Positions 8,534-17,189 of a stretch of 64,000 nucleotides of DNA are shown one piece after another (position 1 is the first letter of the stretch; the number at the start of each line of letters is the position of its first letter). The stretch covers positions 186,001-250,000 of the forward strand of contig NZ_JAMZEA010000011.1 of assembly GCF_024172125.1 (NCBI RefSeq). Direction: 5' to 3'. This stretch comes from Actinomadura rupiterrae (GTDB lineage Bacteria; Actinomycetota; Actinomycetes; Streptosporangiales; Streptosporangiaceae). A model generated the notes under the pieces. That model saw only the letters and a program-made list of their open reading frames with translations, did not search any database and had not been told where the DNA came from. The position numbers and the translations under genes are program-made.

Positions 8534-10212
8534 ACGTCGCGCACGCGGTCGGGCGGGCGCTGGCCCGGCTCGGCGCGCGCACGGTGTTCGGCGTCGTCGG
8601 CAGCGGCAACTTCGAGGTCACCAACGCGCTGGTCGAGGGCGGCGCCCGGTACGTCGCGGCCCGGCACGAGGGCGGCGCGGCCACGATGGCCGACGCCTAC
8701 GCGCGGGTCGGCGGCGGCCTCGGCGTGCTCACCGTCCACCAGGGCCCGGGCCTGACCAACGCGCTCACCGGCATCGCCGAGGCCGCCAAGAGCCGCACGC
8801 CGCTGCTGGTGCTGACCGGCGAGGTCGCCGCGTCGGCCGTCCGGTCCAACTTCCGGATCGACCAGGCGGCGCTGGCGCAGGCGGTCGGGGCCGTCCCGGA
8901 GCGGATCCACGGCCCGGGCACCGCGCTGTCGGACCTCGCCCGCGCCTGCCGCACCGCCGTCGCCGCGCGCCGGACCGTCCTGCTCGGCCTGCCGCTGGAC
9001 GTGCAGGCCGCGCCCTACACCGGGCCGGACGAGTGCGTCCCGCAGGCCCCGCACGCGACCGGGACGGCCTGGCAGCCGGCCGTCCCGCCGCTGGCGGTGC
9101 CGCCGCCCGCCGCGCTCGCCCGCCTGGCCCGCGCGCTGGCGGGCGCCGAGCGTCCGGTCTTCCTGGCCGGACGCGGCGCGCGGCTGTCCGGCGCCGGCGA
9201 CCCGCTGCGCTCGCTCGCCCAGCGGTCGGGCGCGCTGCTGGCCACCTCGGTCGTCGCGCGCGGCCTGTTCCGCGGCGACCCGTTCGACCTGGACGTCAGC
9301 GGCGGGTTCGCCACCCCGGTGGCGGCCGAGCTGATCCGCGACGCGGACCTGCTGGTCGGCTGGGGCTGCGCGCTGAACGACTGGACGCTGCGGCACGGCG
9401 ACCTGGTCGGCCCCGACGCCCGGCTCGTCCAGGTGGACGTGGACGCCGAGGCGCTCGCCGCGCACCGCCCGGTGGACCTCAGCCTGATCGGCGACGCCGC
9501 CGAGACGGCCGTCGCCGTGGACGCCGAGCTGGCCCGGCGCGGCCACCGCGCGCAGGGCTACCGGACCCGCGAGATCGCCGGACGCATCGCCGCCGAAGGC
9601 CGCTGGCGCGACCTGCCGTTCAAGGACCGCTCTAACGGCACCCGCATCGACCCCCGCACCCTCACCATCGCCCTGGACGACCTGCTGCCCGCCGACCGCA
9701 CCGTCGCCGTCGACTCGGGCAACTTCATGGGCTACCCGACCATGTACCTGGACGTCCCCGACGTGGACGGCCTGGTGTTCACCCAGGGCTTCCAGGCGAT
9801 CGGCCTCGGCCTGGCCACCGCGGTCGGCGCGGCGGTCGCCCGTCCCGACCGGCTGACGGTCGCCGCGCTCGGCGACGGCGGGGCGCTGATGTCGGCCGTC
9901 GAGCTGGACACCGCCGTGCGGCTCGGCCTCGGCCTGCTCGTGGTGGTCTACGACGACGAGGCCTACGGCGCCGAGGTGCACCATTTCGGCCCGCACGGCC
10001 ACCCGCTCGACACCGTCACCTTCCCGCCGGCCGACATCGCCGGGGTCGCCCGCGCCTACGGCTGCGAGGCGCTGACCGTCCGCCGGGTGGAGGACCTGGA
10101 CCCGGTGCGCGACTGGCTGGCCGGGGACCGGGACCGCCCCCTGGTGGTGCAGGCCAAGGTCACGACCGACCGCCCGTCCTGGTGGCTCGCCGAGGCCTTC
10201 CGACCGCACTGA
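8530..10212 (+). CDS. Thiamine-diphosphate-dependent enzyme (acetolactate synthase / decarboxylase superfamily)
   Basis: The 560-residue protein has the three-domain layout of ThDP enzymes: a pyrimidine-binding domain with the activating Glu47 in ARHEGG, a central domain (about 190-330) and a pyrophosphate-binding domain with GDGG at 448-451. The usual Asn-Asn end of the ThDP motif reads Asp-Asp (VVVYDDEAYG). The GTG at 8530 overlaps the stop of the cyclase gene. Candidates are a 2-oxoacid decarboxylase or carboligase. No small regulatory subunit is present, so biosynthetic acetolactate synthase is unlikely. Confidence 0.85.
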   Translation: MNVAHAVGRALARLGARTVFGVVGSGNFEVTNALVEGGARYVAARHEGGAATMADAYARVGGGLGVLTVHQGPGLTNALTGIAEAAKSRTPLLVLTGEVAASAVRSNFRIDQAALAQAVGAVPERIHGPGTALSDLARACRTAVAARRTVLLGLPLDVQAAPYTGPDECVPQAPHATGTAWQPAVPPLAVPPPAALARLARALAGAERPVFLAGRGARLSGAGDPLRSLAQRSGALLATSVVARGLFRGDPFDLDVSGGFATPVAAELIRDADLLVGWGCALNDWTLRHGDLVGPDARLVQVDVDAEALAAHRPVDLSLIGDAAETAVAVDAELARRGHRAQGYRTREIAGRIAAEGRWRDLPFKDRSNGTRIDPRTLTIALDDLLPADRTVAVDSGNFMGYPTMYLDVPDVDGLVFTQGFQAIGLGLATAVGAAVARPDRLTVAALGDGGALMSAVELDTAVRLGLGLLVVVYDDEAYGAEVHHFGPHGHPLDTVTFPPADIAGVARAYGCEALTVRRVEDLDPVRDWLAGDRDRPLVVQAKVTTDRPSWWLAEAFRPH

Positions 10213-10281
10213 CCTGGGCCGTTCCGTCCTGGCGTCCTTGATCGGTTCCCGGGGGCCAGGTGCATAACCACGCAGAGTGAG

Positions 10282-10295
10282 GGGAATATCGCCCC
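10282..10295. promoter_or_regulatory. Weak DosR-like box before the nar remnant
   Basis: GGGAATATCGCCCC resembles the DosR core GGGAC-N4-GTCCC with two mismatches and lies 10 bases upstream of the narG remnant. The weak match keeps confidence low. Confidence 0.2.
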
Positions 10296-10305
10296 GGGGG
10301 TACCG

Positions 10306-10359
10306 ATGAGCGAGGCGCCGCTGTGCACCGGACGATTCTTCACACGGGTGCCGACATAG
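10306..10359 (+). pseudogene. narG: narG remnant: N-terminus of nitrate reductase alpha subunit
   Basis: The frame begins MSEAPLCTGRFFTRVPT and stops. The LxxTGRFFT segment resembles the beginning of actinobacterial NarG, where a SGRFFT-like stretch precedes the molybdopterin domain. About 1,200 residues are missing. It is followed at once by NarH- and NarJ-like pieces and an intact narI, in operon order. The call rests on remembered family sequence and gene order, so an alignment is needed. Confidence 0.55.
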
Positions 10360-10505
10360 ACGCCATGTACCGGCTGCTCGCCTTCGCAAAGCATGGCGGG
10401 CGGTCCGGCATCCCGAGCCAGGCGCGCGCCGAGGCCGCCTTGGACGAGACGGCCTGCCCGGGCGACCACAGCCGCAGCGACGCGCGTGAGGAGGAGCGAA
10501 CATGA
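10343..10505 (+). pseudogene. narH: narH remnant: C-terminus of nitrate reductase beta subunit
   Basis: In a different frame from the narG piece, the sequence reads DIDAMYRLLAFAKHGGRSG and continues for about 50 residues. The AMYRLLA-AK stretch resembles the region near the C-terminus of actinobacterial NarH. All iron-sulfur cysteine motifs of NarH are absent. Its stop overlaps the ATG of the next frame (ATGA), preceded by GAGGAGGAG, which is the usual narH/narJ junction style. It appears to be the right flank of a large deletion joining narG to narH. Confidence 0.6.
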
Positions 10506-10687
10506 AACGTGTGGTGAGGCAGGCCGCGCCCCTGCTGCAGGCGTCGCGTTCTGCCCGGGCCGGGGCGTCGCGTTCTGCCCGGGCGGGGGCGTCGCGGCCC
10601 GCCCGCACTGGAGCGACGCGCGTTGCCCGCATGGGCCCGTCTGCTGAGACCGCCGGTCTCGCGCCGCTTCCGGGGAGCCTTCGTTGA
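10502..10687 (+). pseudogene. narJ: narJ remnant with internal 24-bp repeats
   Basis: This 61-codon frame starts MKRVVRQAAPLLQ, which resembles the start of NarJ chaperones (R-V-x-x-Q-A-A-x-L-L), and then turns into an Arg-Ser-Ala repeat. NarJ is normally about 200 residues and folds the NarG subunit. The stop overlaps the TTG start of narI, so the frame could still couple ribosomes into narI. No functional NarJ is expected. Confidence 0.5.
10541..10612 (+). repeat. Three tandem 24-bp repeats in the narJ remnant
   Basis: Units of GCGTCGCGTTCTGCCCGGGC plus four bases lie at 10541-10564, 10565-10588 and 10589-10612; the third is degenerate. Confidence 0.75.
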
Positions 10688-11412
10688 CCATCGTGCTGTG
10701 GGCCGTGCTGCCCTACCTCGCCGTCGCGTCCCTGGTCGGCGGGACGATCTGGCGCCGCCGCCACGACCGCTCCGGCTGGACGACCAAGTCGTCCGAGATC
10801 TACGGCCGGACGATCCTCGGCGTCGCGGGCCCGCTGTTCAGGTACGCGCTGGCGTTCGTGATCCTCGGCCACGTCCTGGGCCTGGTCATTCCCGAGAGCT
10901 GGACGCGCAGCGCCGGTGTCGCCGACACCACCTACCGCCAGATTTCCATGATCGGTGGGACGGTCGCGGGCGTCATGGCCCTCGCCGGGCTCGCCATGCT
11001 CGTCCACCGGCGGCGCACCAGCGGCCCGGTGCTGTCGGCGACCACCCGCCACGACAGGCTGATGTACGTGCTCCTCGGCGGATCGCTGCTGCTCGGGACG
11101 CTGTGCACGATCGTCGCCAACGGCAACGTCGCACCGTACGACTACCGGCTGACGATCGCGCCGTGGTTCCGCGGCCTCTTCCTGCTGCGTCCCGACGCGT
11201 CCCTGATGGCCTCGGTGCCGGTCCTGTACAAGCTGCACGTGCTCGTCGGGATGGCGCTGATCGCGCTGTTCCCGTTCACGCGGCTCGTGCACGTGTTCGC
11301 CGCGCCGTGGTCCTACGTGTTCCGCCCGTCCATCGTCTACCGCACCCCGGAACGCTGGGCCGCGCGGGTGCGGGCGCCGAGGCGGGGGTGGGCGCTCCTT
11401 GGCCGCCGCTGA
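10684..11412 (+). CDS. narI: Respiratory nitrate reductase gamma subunit NarI
   Basis: The 242-residue membrane protein has about five hydrophobic helices. The conserved His residues that bind the two b-type hemes are visible in ILGHVLGLV and in YKLHVLVGMALIALFPFTRLVH; the conserved WTT-S-Y segment near the N-terminus and the C-terminal YVFRPSIVYR are typical. NarI passes electrons from menaquinol to NarGH. I chose the TTG at 10684, which overlaps the stop of the narJ remnant and gives the standard N-terminus. With narG, narH and narJ collapsed, it is an orphan subunit that may be unused or may serve another oxidoreductase. Confidence 0.88.
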   Translation: MTIVLWAVLPYLAVASLVGGTIWRRRHDRSGWTTKSSEIYGRTILGVAGPLFRYALAFVILGHVLGLVIPESWTRSAGVADTTYRQISMIGGTVAGVMALAGLAMLVHRRRTSGPVLSATTRHDRLMYVLLGGSLLLGTLCTIVANGNVAPYDYRLTIAPWFRGLFLLRPDASLMASVPVLYKLHVLVGMALIALFPFTRLVHVFAAPWSYVFRPSIVYRTPERWAARVRAPRRGWALLGRR

Positions 11413-11742
11413 CGCCCGTCCGGACGCGGGTCCGGCCGTCGCCGGCCGCCGGACCCGTCCAGACGCCGCTGAGATCACCGCTGCCGGACGATCAGTCGCC
11501 GGCGGTCGTCCGGTGCGGGCGGAGCGGCGCGCGCACCGCGCCGACCGCCACGCCGACCGCCACGCAGACCGCCACGCAGACCGCCACGCCGTCCAGGGCG
11601 GCGGGACGGCCGGTCCGCGGGCCCCGCCGGCGCGGCTTATATCTCTGATCCGAGCTGGGGGATAGGGCTTGACCGTTTTCACCCCCAGTACTTACCTTCG
11701 CGGCAGTTGTGTCTCACGTCACACCGCCCAGAGGAGGAGACC
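11413..11742. repeat. Intergenic region with four 12-bp repeats
   Basis: This 330-base gap has no supported gene. Four 12-bp units lie at 11541-11588: CCGACCGCCACG twice, then CAGACCGCCACG twice. Near its right end TTGACC (about 11668) may be a -35 element for the glycerol genes, but no good -10 is visible at the right distance. Confidence 0.45.
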
Positions 11743-12597
11743 ATGGCGGAACGACTGAGAACGTCCTTTCGGCTGACCGGGCTGGGCCGCGAAGTGGCCG
11801 CCGAGTTCGCCGGAACACTGATCCTGATCCTGTTCGGCACCGGCGTGGTGGCCCAGGTCGCCGCGGGCGGCATCGGCGGCCACGACAGCATCGCCTGGGC
11901 GTGGGGCATCGGCGTGACCCTGGGGGTGTACGCGTCCGCGACGCTCAGCGGCGGGCACATCAACCCGGCGGTCACGGTGTCCCTCGCCCTGTTCAAGGGC
12001 TTCCCGTGGCGCAAGGTCGGCCCGTTCATCGCGGCCCAGTTCGCCGGGGCGTTCCTGGCGGCGCTGATCGTCCGGTGGAACTACACCGAGGTGCTGGCCA
12101 AGGCCGATCCCGGCCACACCGTCAAGACGCAGGGCGTGTTCTCCACACTGCCCGGCAATGGAACGCTCCCGGTCAGCACCTGGGGGGCCTTCCGCGACCA
12201 GATCATCGGCACCGCGATCCTGCTGTTCCTGGTGCTCGCGCTGACCGACCTGAAGAACCAGCCGCCGCTCGCCAACCTCGCGCCGCTGATCATCGGCCTG
12301 GTCGTGGTGGCGATCGGGATGGCCTGGGGGACCGACGCCGGATACGCCATCAACCCCGCCCGTGACTTCGGCCCGCGCTTGGCCGAGTACATCACCGGGT
12401 ACGCGGGAGCATGGCGAGATCAGAACCACGATCTCTACTTCTGGGTGCCGATCGTCGGACCGCTCATCGGCGGGCCGATCGGCGCGGCGCTGTACCTGCT
12501 CCTGGTCGGGAACCACCTTCCCGGGACCGAGGAGGAGGCCAAGACGCCGCCCGTGCGCCCCGAGCCGGAGTACGGCGGGCCCGGCGAGCCGTCCTGA
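11743..12597 (+). CDS. glpF: Glycerol uptake facilitator (MIP/aquaporin family)
   Basis: The 284-residue protein has six hydrophobic helices and both pore motifs: INPAV (Asn74) and INPARD (Asn204). Asp after the second NPAR is the aquaglyceroporin form rather than a water-only channel. The ATG at 11743 follows GAGGAGGAG. Glycerol kinase lies 40 bases downstream, which supports glycerol entry followed by phosphorylation trapping. The C-terminal 35 residues are a charged, Pro/Glu-rich tail. Confidence 0.95.
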   Translation: MAERLRTSFRLTGLGREVAAEFAGTLILILFGTGVVAQVAAGGIGGHDSIAWAWGIGVTLGVYASATLSGGHINPAVTVSLALFKGFPWRKVGPFIAAQFAGAFLAALIVRWNYTEVLAKADPGHTVKTQGVFSTLPGNGTLPVSTWGAFRDQIIGTAILLFLVLALTDLKNQPPLANLAPLIIGLVVVAIGMAWGTDAGYAINPARDFGPRLAEYITGYAGAWRDQNHDLYFWVPIVGPLIGGPIGAALYLLLVGNHLPGTEEEAKTPPVRPEPEYGGPGEPS

Positions 12598-12637
12598 CCG
12601 TCCACGACCGTCCCGACCAGCGAGGAGAGCAGTGCCG

Positions 12638-14155
12638 ATGGCCGACTTCGTCGGAGCCCTGGACCAGGGCACCACGAGCACCCGCTTCATGATCTTCGAC
12701 CACGGCGGCAACGAGATCGCCCGCCACCAGCTCGAACACGAGCAGATCCTGCCCCGCGCGGGGTGGGTCGAGCACAACCCGACCGAGATCTGGGAGCGCA
12801 CCCGCTCGGTGATCCAGTCCGCCCTGCACGCGGCGAACCTGCACCACAACGACCTCGCCGCGATGGGCATCACCAACCAGCGCGAGACGACCGTGGTGTG
12901 GAACCGGCGGACGGGCCGTCCCTACTACAACGCGATCGTCTGGCAGGACACCCGGACCGACCGTATCGCCAGCGCCCTGGAGCGGGACGGGCGCGGCGAG
13001 ACCATCCGGCACCGCGCCGGGCTGCCGCCCGCCACCTACTTCTCCGGCGGCAAGATCCAGTGGATCCTGGAGAACGTCGACGGCGTCCGGCAGGACGCCG
13101 AGAACGGCGAGGCGATCTTCGGCAACATCGACACCTGGGTCCTGTGGAACCTGACCGGCGGCGCGAACGGCGGCGTGCACGTCACCGACCCGACCAACGC
13201 CAGCCGCACCATGCTGATGGACCTGGAGACGCTCGACTGGGACGACCAGCTGCTCTCGTTCTTCAACATCCCGCGGTCGATGCTGCCGGAGATCAGGCCG
13301 TCCTCGGCGCCCGAGCTGTACGGGACGACCCGCGCGGACGGCCCGCTCGGCGGCGAGGTCGCGCTGAGCGGCGACCTCGGCGACCAGCAGGCCGCCACGG
13401 TCGGCCAGGTCTGCTTCTCGCCCGGCGAGGCCAAGAACACCTACGGCACCGGCAACTTCCTCCTCCTCAACACCGGTGAAGACCTCGTCCGCTCCAAGGC
13501 CGGCATGCTGACCACCGTCTGCTACAAGTTCGGCGGCGCCCCGCCGGTGTACGCGCTGGAGGGCTCCATCGCGGTCACCGGATCGGCGGTCCAGTGGCTG
13601 CGCGACCAGCTCGGCATCATCTCCGGCGCAGCGCAGAGCGAGTCGCTGGCCGCGCAGGTCGAGGACAACGGCGGCGTCTACTTCGTCCCGGCGTTCTCCG
13701 GCCTGTTCGCGCCCTACTGGCGCAGCGACGCGCGCGGCGCGATCGTCGGCCTGTCCCGCTTCAACACCAACGCCCACCTGGCCCGCGCGACCCTGGAGGC
13801 GATCTGCTACCAGTCCCGCGACGTCGTGGAGGCGATGCGCGAGGACTCTGGCGTCTCGCTGGACGTCCTGAAGGTCGACGGCGGCGTCACCGCCAACGAG
13901 CTGTGCATGCAACTGCAGGCCGACATCCTCGGTGTCCCGGTCTCACGCCCGGTCGTCGCCGAGACCACCGCCCTAGGCGCCGCCTACGCCGCGGGCCTGG
14001 CCGTCGGCTTCTGGAACTCCACCGAAGAACTACGCCAGAACTGGAACGAGGACAAACGCTGGGAACCCCGCTGGACCGAGGCCCAGCGCGAAGCCGGCTA
14101 CGCCGGGTGGCGCCGAGCCGTGGAACGCACCTTCGGCTGGGTAGACGTCGAATAA
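12638..14155 (+). CDS. glpK: Glycerol kinase
   Basis: The 505-residue FGGY-family protein starts MADFVGALDQGTTSTR with the phosphate-binding DQGTTS loop. NQRETTVVWN, the substrate segment WQDTRTD, GTGNFLLLNTG and the C-terminal KVDGGVTANELCMQ signature are present and the length is normal. It makes glycerol-3-phosphate from glycerol and ATP. The ATG at 12638 has GAGGAGAG at good spacing; the in-frame GTG six bases earlier is too close. It forms an operon with glpF, without a glpD in the window. Confidence 0.97.
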   Translation: MADFVGALDQGTTSTRFMIFDHGGNEIARHQLEHEQILPRAGWVEHNPTEIWERTRSVIQSALHAANLHHNDLAAMGITNQRETTVVWNRRTGRPYYNAIVWQDTRTDRIASALERDGRGETIRHRAGLPPATYFSGGKIQWILENVDGVRQDAENGEAIFGNIDTWVLWNLTGGANGGVHVTDPTNASRTMLMDLETLDWDDQLLSFFNIPRSMLPEIRPSSAPELYGTTRADGPLGGEVALSGDLGDQQAATVGQVCFSPGEAKNTYGTGNFLLLNTGEDLVRSKAGMLTTVCYKFGGAPPVYALEGSIAVTGSAVQWLRDQLGIISGAAQSESLAAQVEDNGGVYFVPAFSGLFAPYWRSDARGAIVGLSRFNTNAHLARATLEAICYQSRDVVEAMREDSGVSLDVLKVDGGVTANELCMQLQADILGVPVSRPVVAETTALGAAYAAGLAVGFWNSTEELRQNWNEDKRWEPRWTEAQREAGYAGWRRAVERTFGWVDVE

Positions 14156-14173
14156 CCCACCGCTAACCCACGA

Positions 14174-14208
14174 AACCGCCCGCACCGGCTCGTCCGATGC
14201 GGGCGGTT
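14174..14208 (+). terminator. Terminator of glpFK
   Basis: AACCGCCCGCA (14174-14184) pairs perfectly with TGCGGGCGGTT (14198-14208) across a 13-base loop, 18 bases after the glpK stop. Confidence 0.7.
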
Positions 14209-14526
14209 CGCGCTTCGCAAGATGCCCGGCGACGCCAGCGAACGGAACCAGCCGATCAAGGTTTGGGGAGGCCGATGATATGGCCCGCGCGGTACGGCCC
14301 GATCGGCTGTGTCGCCGGAGGCAGGGCCGGGAACCGGGGACGATCTGCCGGGTCGACCGCGAGCCCGGTGAGGTTGGCATGGCCCAGATCCGCCGCATGG
14401 ACGCCCACCGGGCTTCGCGTGGACGCGGCAGAGGCCGTTTCCCTTGGGTGGGAAACGGCCTCTGGACTGCTGGTGGGTGGGGCCCGCACCGGGGTTTTCG
14501 GTGCGGGCGGGTGGGGGCCGGCATGG
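14209..14526. terminator. Intergenic region with two further hairpins
   Basis: No gene is supported here. GAGGCCGTTTCCC (14431-14443) and GGGAAACGGCCTC (14450-14462) form a perfect 13-bp stem with a 6-base loop. GCCCGCACCG (14482-14491) and CGGTGCGGGC (14499-14508) form a second stem whose loop is GGGTTTT. Both probably end transcription of the converging MFS gene. Confidence 0.65.
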
Positions 14527-15984
14527 TTATACCTCGACCGCGACCGGGTGGTTTTCGGCCTTCTTGGAGTGGGTGGGCTCCGGGCGGCGGAGGCTCAGCA
14601 GCAGGGAGCCGATGACGGCGACGGCGGCGAGGCCGGCCAGGGCCCAGCCCGTCGCGTACTCGGCGTGCCGGGTGGAGCCGCTGTCCTGGAAGCGGACGAG
14701 GAACAGGGTGCCGATCGTCGCGACGCCGAGGACCTGACCGACCTGCATGACGGTCAGCAGCAGGCCGCTGGCGTCGGCGGCGTCCTCGGTCGGGACGTTC
14801 TGCAGCGCCGTCGTCATCACGATCGGCATCACGCCGAGCCCGAAACCGATCACCGCGGTGAGCGCCAGGTAGGCCACGCCCCCGGACGCGAGCGGCCCGA
14901 TCCAGATGTAGCCGAGCGCGGCGATGGCGAAGCCGATCGGGACCACGCGCCGGTACCAGCTCGACGGCAGCCGCTGCCAGTAGAGGCTGACCACGGCGAA
15001 TGCCAGCACGCACGGCACGAACGCCAGCCCGGACTTCAGCGGCGACATCTTCAGGTCGCCCTGCAGGTGCAGCGTGGTGGTGAACAGGAACGAGCCCCAC
15101 GAGCCGGGGCCGAACATCAGCGTCACCGTGCTCACCGCGACGCCGGGCGCGCGCAGCACCTTCCCGGAGATCAGCGGACGTCCGCCGCGCGCCGCGAACC
15201 GGCGCTCGACCAGCCCGAACGTCACGAACAGCACGGCGCTGGCCGCCAGCGCGGCCCAGCCCCACGCGGGCCAGCCGAGCTCGTGGCCGAGGATCAGCGG
15301 GATGACGAGCAGCAGCAGCGCCGGGGTCAGGACGATCAGCCCGACCGGGTCCAGCCCGCCGCGCCGGTCCTCGTCCGCGCGGGGCAGCAGCCGCGGCCCG
15401 GCCGCGAGCAGCACCGCGCCGATCGGCACGTTCACCAGGAACACCAGCCGCCAGCCCGACCCGAACAGGTCGGCGCTGACCAGCAGCCCGCCGAGCACCT
15501 GCCCGACGACGACGCCGCCGGCGATCACCATCGCGTACATGCTGAGCGCCCGCGCCCGCGCGGGCCCCTGGAACCCCCGCTGGATCATGCTCATCACCTG
15601 CGGCGTCATCAGCGCGGCGCCGATGCCCTGCAGGAACCGCATGACGATCAGGAAGGCGGTCGTGGGCGCGAGCCCGCACGCCAGGGACGCGAGGGTGAAC
15701 ACGGCCAGGCCGCTGAGGAACACCGTCCGGTGCCCGAACAGGTCGCCCAGCCGCGCGCCGGTGATCAGCAGCGCGGCGTAGGCGATGATGTATCCGGCGA
15801 CCACCAGCTGCAGGCTGGCCCCGCTCGCGTGCAGGTCCGTCCGCAGCGTCGGCAGCGCCACGTTGACGATGTTGACGTCCAGGATGGCCATGAACTGCCC
15901 GAGCAGCAGGAGCGCCAGCATCGGGCCGGTAGACCGCGCGGAGGACGCCCGCACGTCCTTCAAGCTTTCGGTCGAAGAAGTCAT
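14527..15984 (-). CDS. MFS drug/proton antiporter, DHA2 (EmrB/QacA-like) family
   Basis: The 485-residue protein shows the 14-helix DHA2 pattern: FMAILDVNIVNVALP in helix 1 (motif D1), GARLGDLFGHRTVF in the helix 2-3 loop (motif A) and RFLQGIGAALMTPQ in helix 4. Such pumps export hydrophobic drugs using the proton gradient. The ATG at 15984 faces the divergent XRE-MmyB regulator across about 100 bases, so that regulator probably controls it. Substrate unknown. Confidence 0.88.
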   Translation of the reverse strand: MTSSTESLKDVRASSARSTGPMLALLLLGQFMAILDVNIVNVALPTLRTDLHASGASLQLVVAGYIIAYAALLITGARLGDLFGHRTVFLSGLAVFTLASLACGLAPTTAFLIVMRFLQGIGAALMTPQVMSMIQRGFQGPARARALSMYAMVIAGGVVVGQVLGGLLVSADLFGSGWRLVFLVNVPIGAVLLAAGPRLLPRADEDRRGGLDPVGLIVLTPALLLLVIPLILGHELGWPAWGWAALAASAVLFVTFGLVERRFAARGGRPLISGKVLRAPGVAVSTVTLMFGPGSWGSFLFTTTLHLQGDLKMSPLKSGLAFVPCVLAFAVVSLYWQRLPSSWYRRVVPIGFAIAALGYIWIGPLASGGVAYLALTAVIGFGLGVMPIVMTTALQNVPTEDAADASGLLLTVMQVGQVLGVATIGTLFLVRFQDSGSTRHAEYATGWALAGLAAVAVIGSLLLSLRRPEPTHSKKAENHPVAVEV

Positions 15985-16033
15985 GTATGTAGCATGTGCC
16001 CGTATTAGTACCTGTACCGAGAGCCCCGTGATA

Positions 16034-16053
16034 CTGGTACTGGCAGCACCTGG
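16034..16053 (+). promoter_or_regulatory. Shared XRE-MmyB motif, copy 1
   Basis: CTGGTACTGGCAGCACCTGG lies between the divergent MFS and XRE genes, 32 bases before the XRE start. It matches a motif at 38573-38592 beside the second XRE-MmyB gene at 16 of 20 positions. Confidence 0.5.
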
Positions 16054-16085
16054 ATCACGGGTCCGGGTTCGGCGAGACTGGAGGC

Positions 16086-16970
16086 GTGACGGTTACGGTA
16101 AGCGAGCAGCGGACGGCCACCGGGCGCCGGCGCCGGGACGAGCTGGCCGCGTTCCTGCGCAGCAGGCGCGAGCGGATCACACCCGAGGACGTCGGGCTGC
16201 CGCCCGCCCCGCGACGGCGCACGCCCGGCCTGCGGCGCGAGGAGGTCGCGCAGCTCGCCGGGGTCGGGGTGACCTGGTACACCTGGCTGGAGCAGGGCCG
16301 GCCGATCAACGTCAGCACCCAGGTGCTCGACGCGATCTCCCGGACGCTGCGCCTCGACACGGTCGAGCGCGAGCACCTGTACCGGCTGTCGGAGGTGGCG
16401 GTGCCGCCCGAGCCGGACATCGTGTCCGCCCTGAGCGAGGACGTCCGGACGATCCTGACCGCTCTCGAACCGATGCCCGCGGTGGTCTCCAACGCCCGCA
16501 GCGACGCGCTGACCTGGAACGACGCGTACTCGGCGCTGTTCCCCGCCGTCACCGAGGCCCCCGAGGGGGAGCGGAACTCGATGTGGCAGTTCTTCACGCT
16601 CCCGTCCTGCTGCAACCCCTGCATCAACCTCGACGAGCAGGTCGCCGAGAGCGTCGCGATGTTCCGCTACCGCTACGTCCGGCACCGCGACGACCCGGAG
16701 TTCCAGCGGCTCGTCGAGCGGCTCGTGGACGCCAGCCCGCGCTTCGACGAGCTGTGGCGGACGCAGGACGTCGCCGTCCCGCAGCCCTGCCAGAAGGACT
16801 TCTACTACCCGCGCGTCGGCAAGATCGCGACCCGGACCACCTCGTTCGACCTGAGCGTCCGCCCGGGCACGCGGATGGTCGTCTACACCTACGTGGACGA
16901 GGCCAGCCGCAAGAACTTCATGCGCCTGCTCAAGGACCCGTCCCTGGCCCGCCCCGACCACACGCACTGA
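16086..16970 (+). CDS. XRE-family regulator with MmyB-like ligand-binding domain
   Basis: The 294-residue protein has an N-terminal Cro/CI helix-turn-helix (RTPGLRREEVAQLAGVGVTWYTWLEQGR, about residues 42-70) followed by a roughly 170-residue MmyB-like, PAS-related domain (WNDAYSALFP, then RYRYVRHRDDPEF). MmyB was first described in methylenomycin regulation, and the domain may bind fatty-acid-like ligands. GTG start at 16086, divergent from the MFS pump it probably controls. The CCNPC cysteines near residue 178 are unusual. Confidence 0.87.
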   Translation: MTVTVSEQRTATGRRRRDELAAFLRSRRERITPEDVGLPPAPRRRTPGLRREEVAQLAGVGVTWYTWLEQGRPINVSTQVLDAISRTLRLDTVEREHLYRLSEVAVPPEPDIVSALSEDVRTILTALEPMPAVVSNARSDALTWNDAYSALFPAVTEAPEGERNSMWQFFTLPSCCNPCINLDEQVAESVAMFRYRYVRHRDDPEFQRLVERLVDASPRFDELWRTQDVAVPQPCQKDFYYPRVGKIATRTTSFDLSVRPGTRMVVYTYVDEASRKNFMRLLKDPSLARPDHTH

Positions 16971-17189
16971 CCTACGGGCTGCCGAGGCCCGGTCTGTCGG
17001 AGGATCGGCAGACTTGCCAGCGGGTTGGGCGGGCGCGCGCTGGCGGAGCGGCTGGCTTGCTAGCGGATCGGGCGGGCTTGCCGCGGATCGTGCGGGTTCT
17101 GGGCGGGGCGGGCGGGGGTTGCGTGCGGGGTGGGCGTCCGCCATGATCGTGCGCATGATCGACTGGAAGGGCGGCCTCCGCCCGGGCCG

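Noticed and set aside
7675..11682. Very long open frame on the minus strand (over 1,300 codons).
   Set aside because: It runs antisense to the cyclase, ThDP and narI genes, is made of Arg/Gly/Ala-rich low-complexity sequence and is open only because of high GC at the third codon position.
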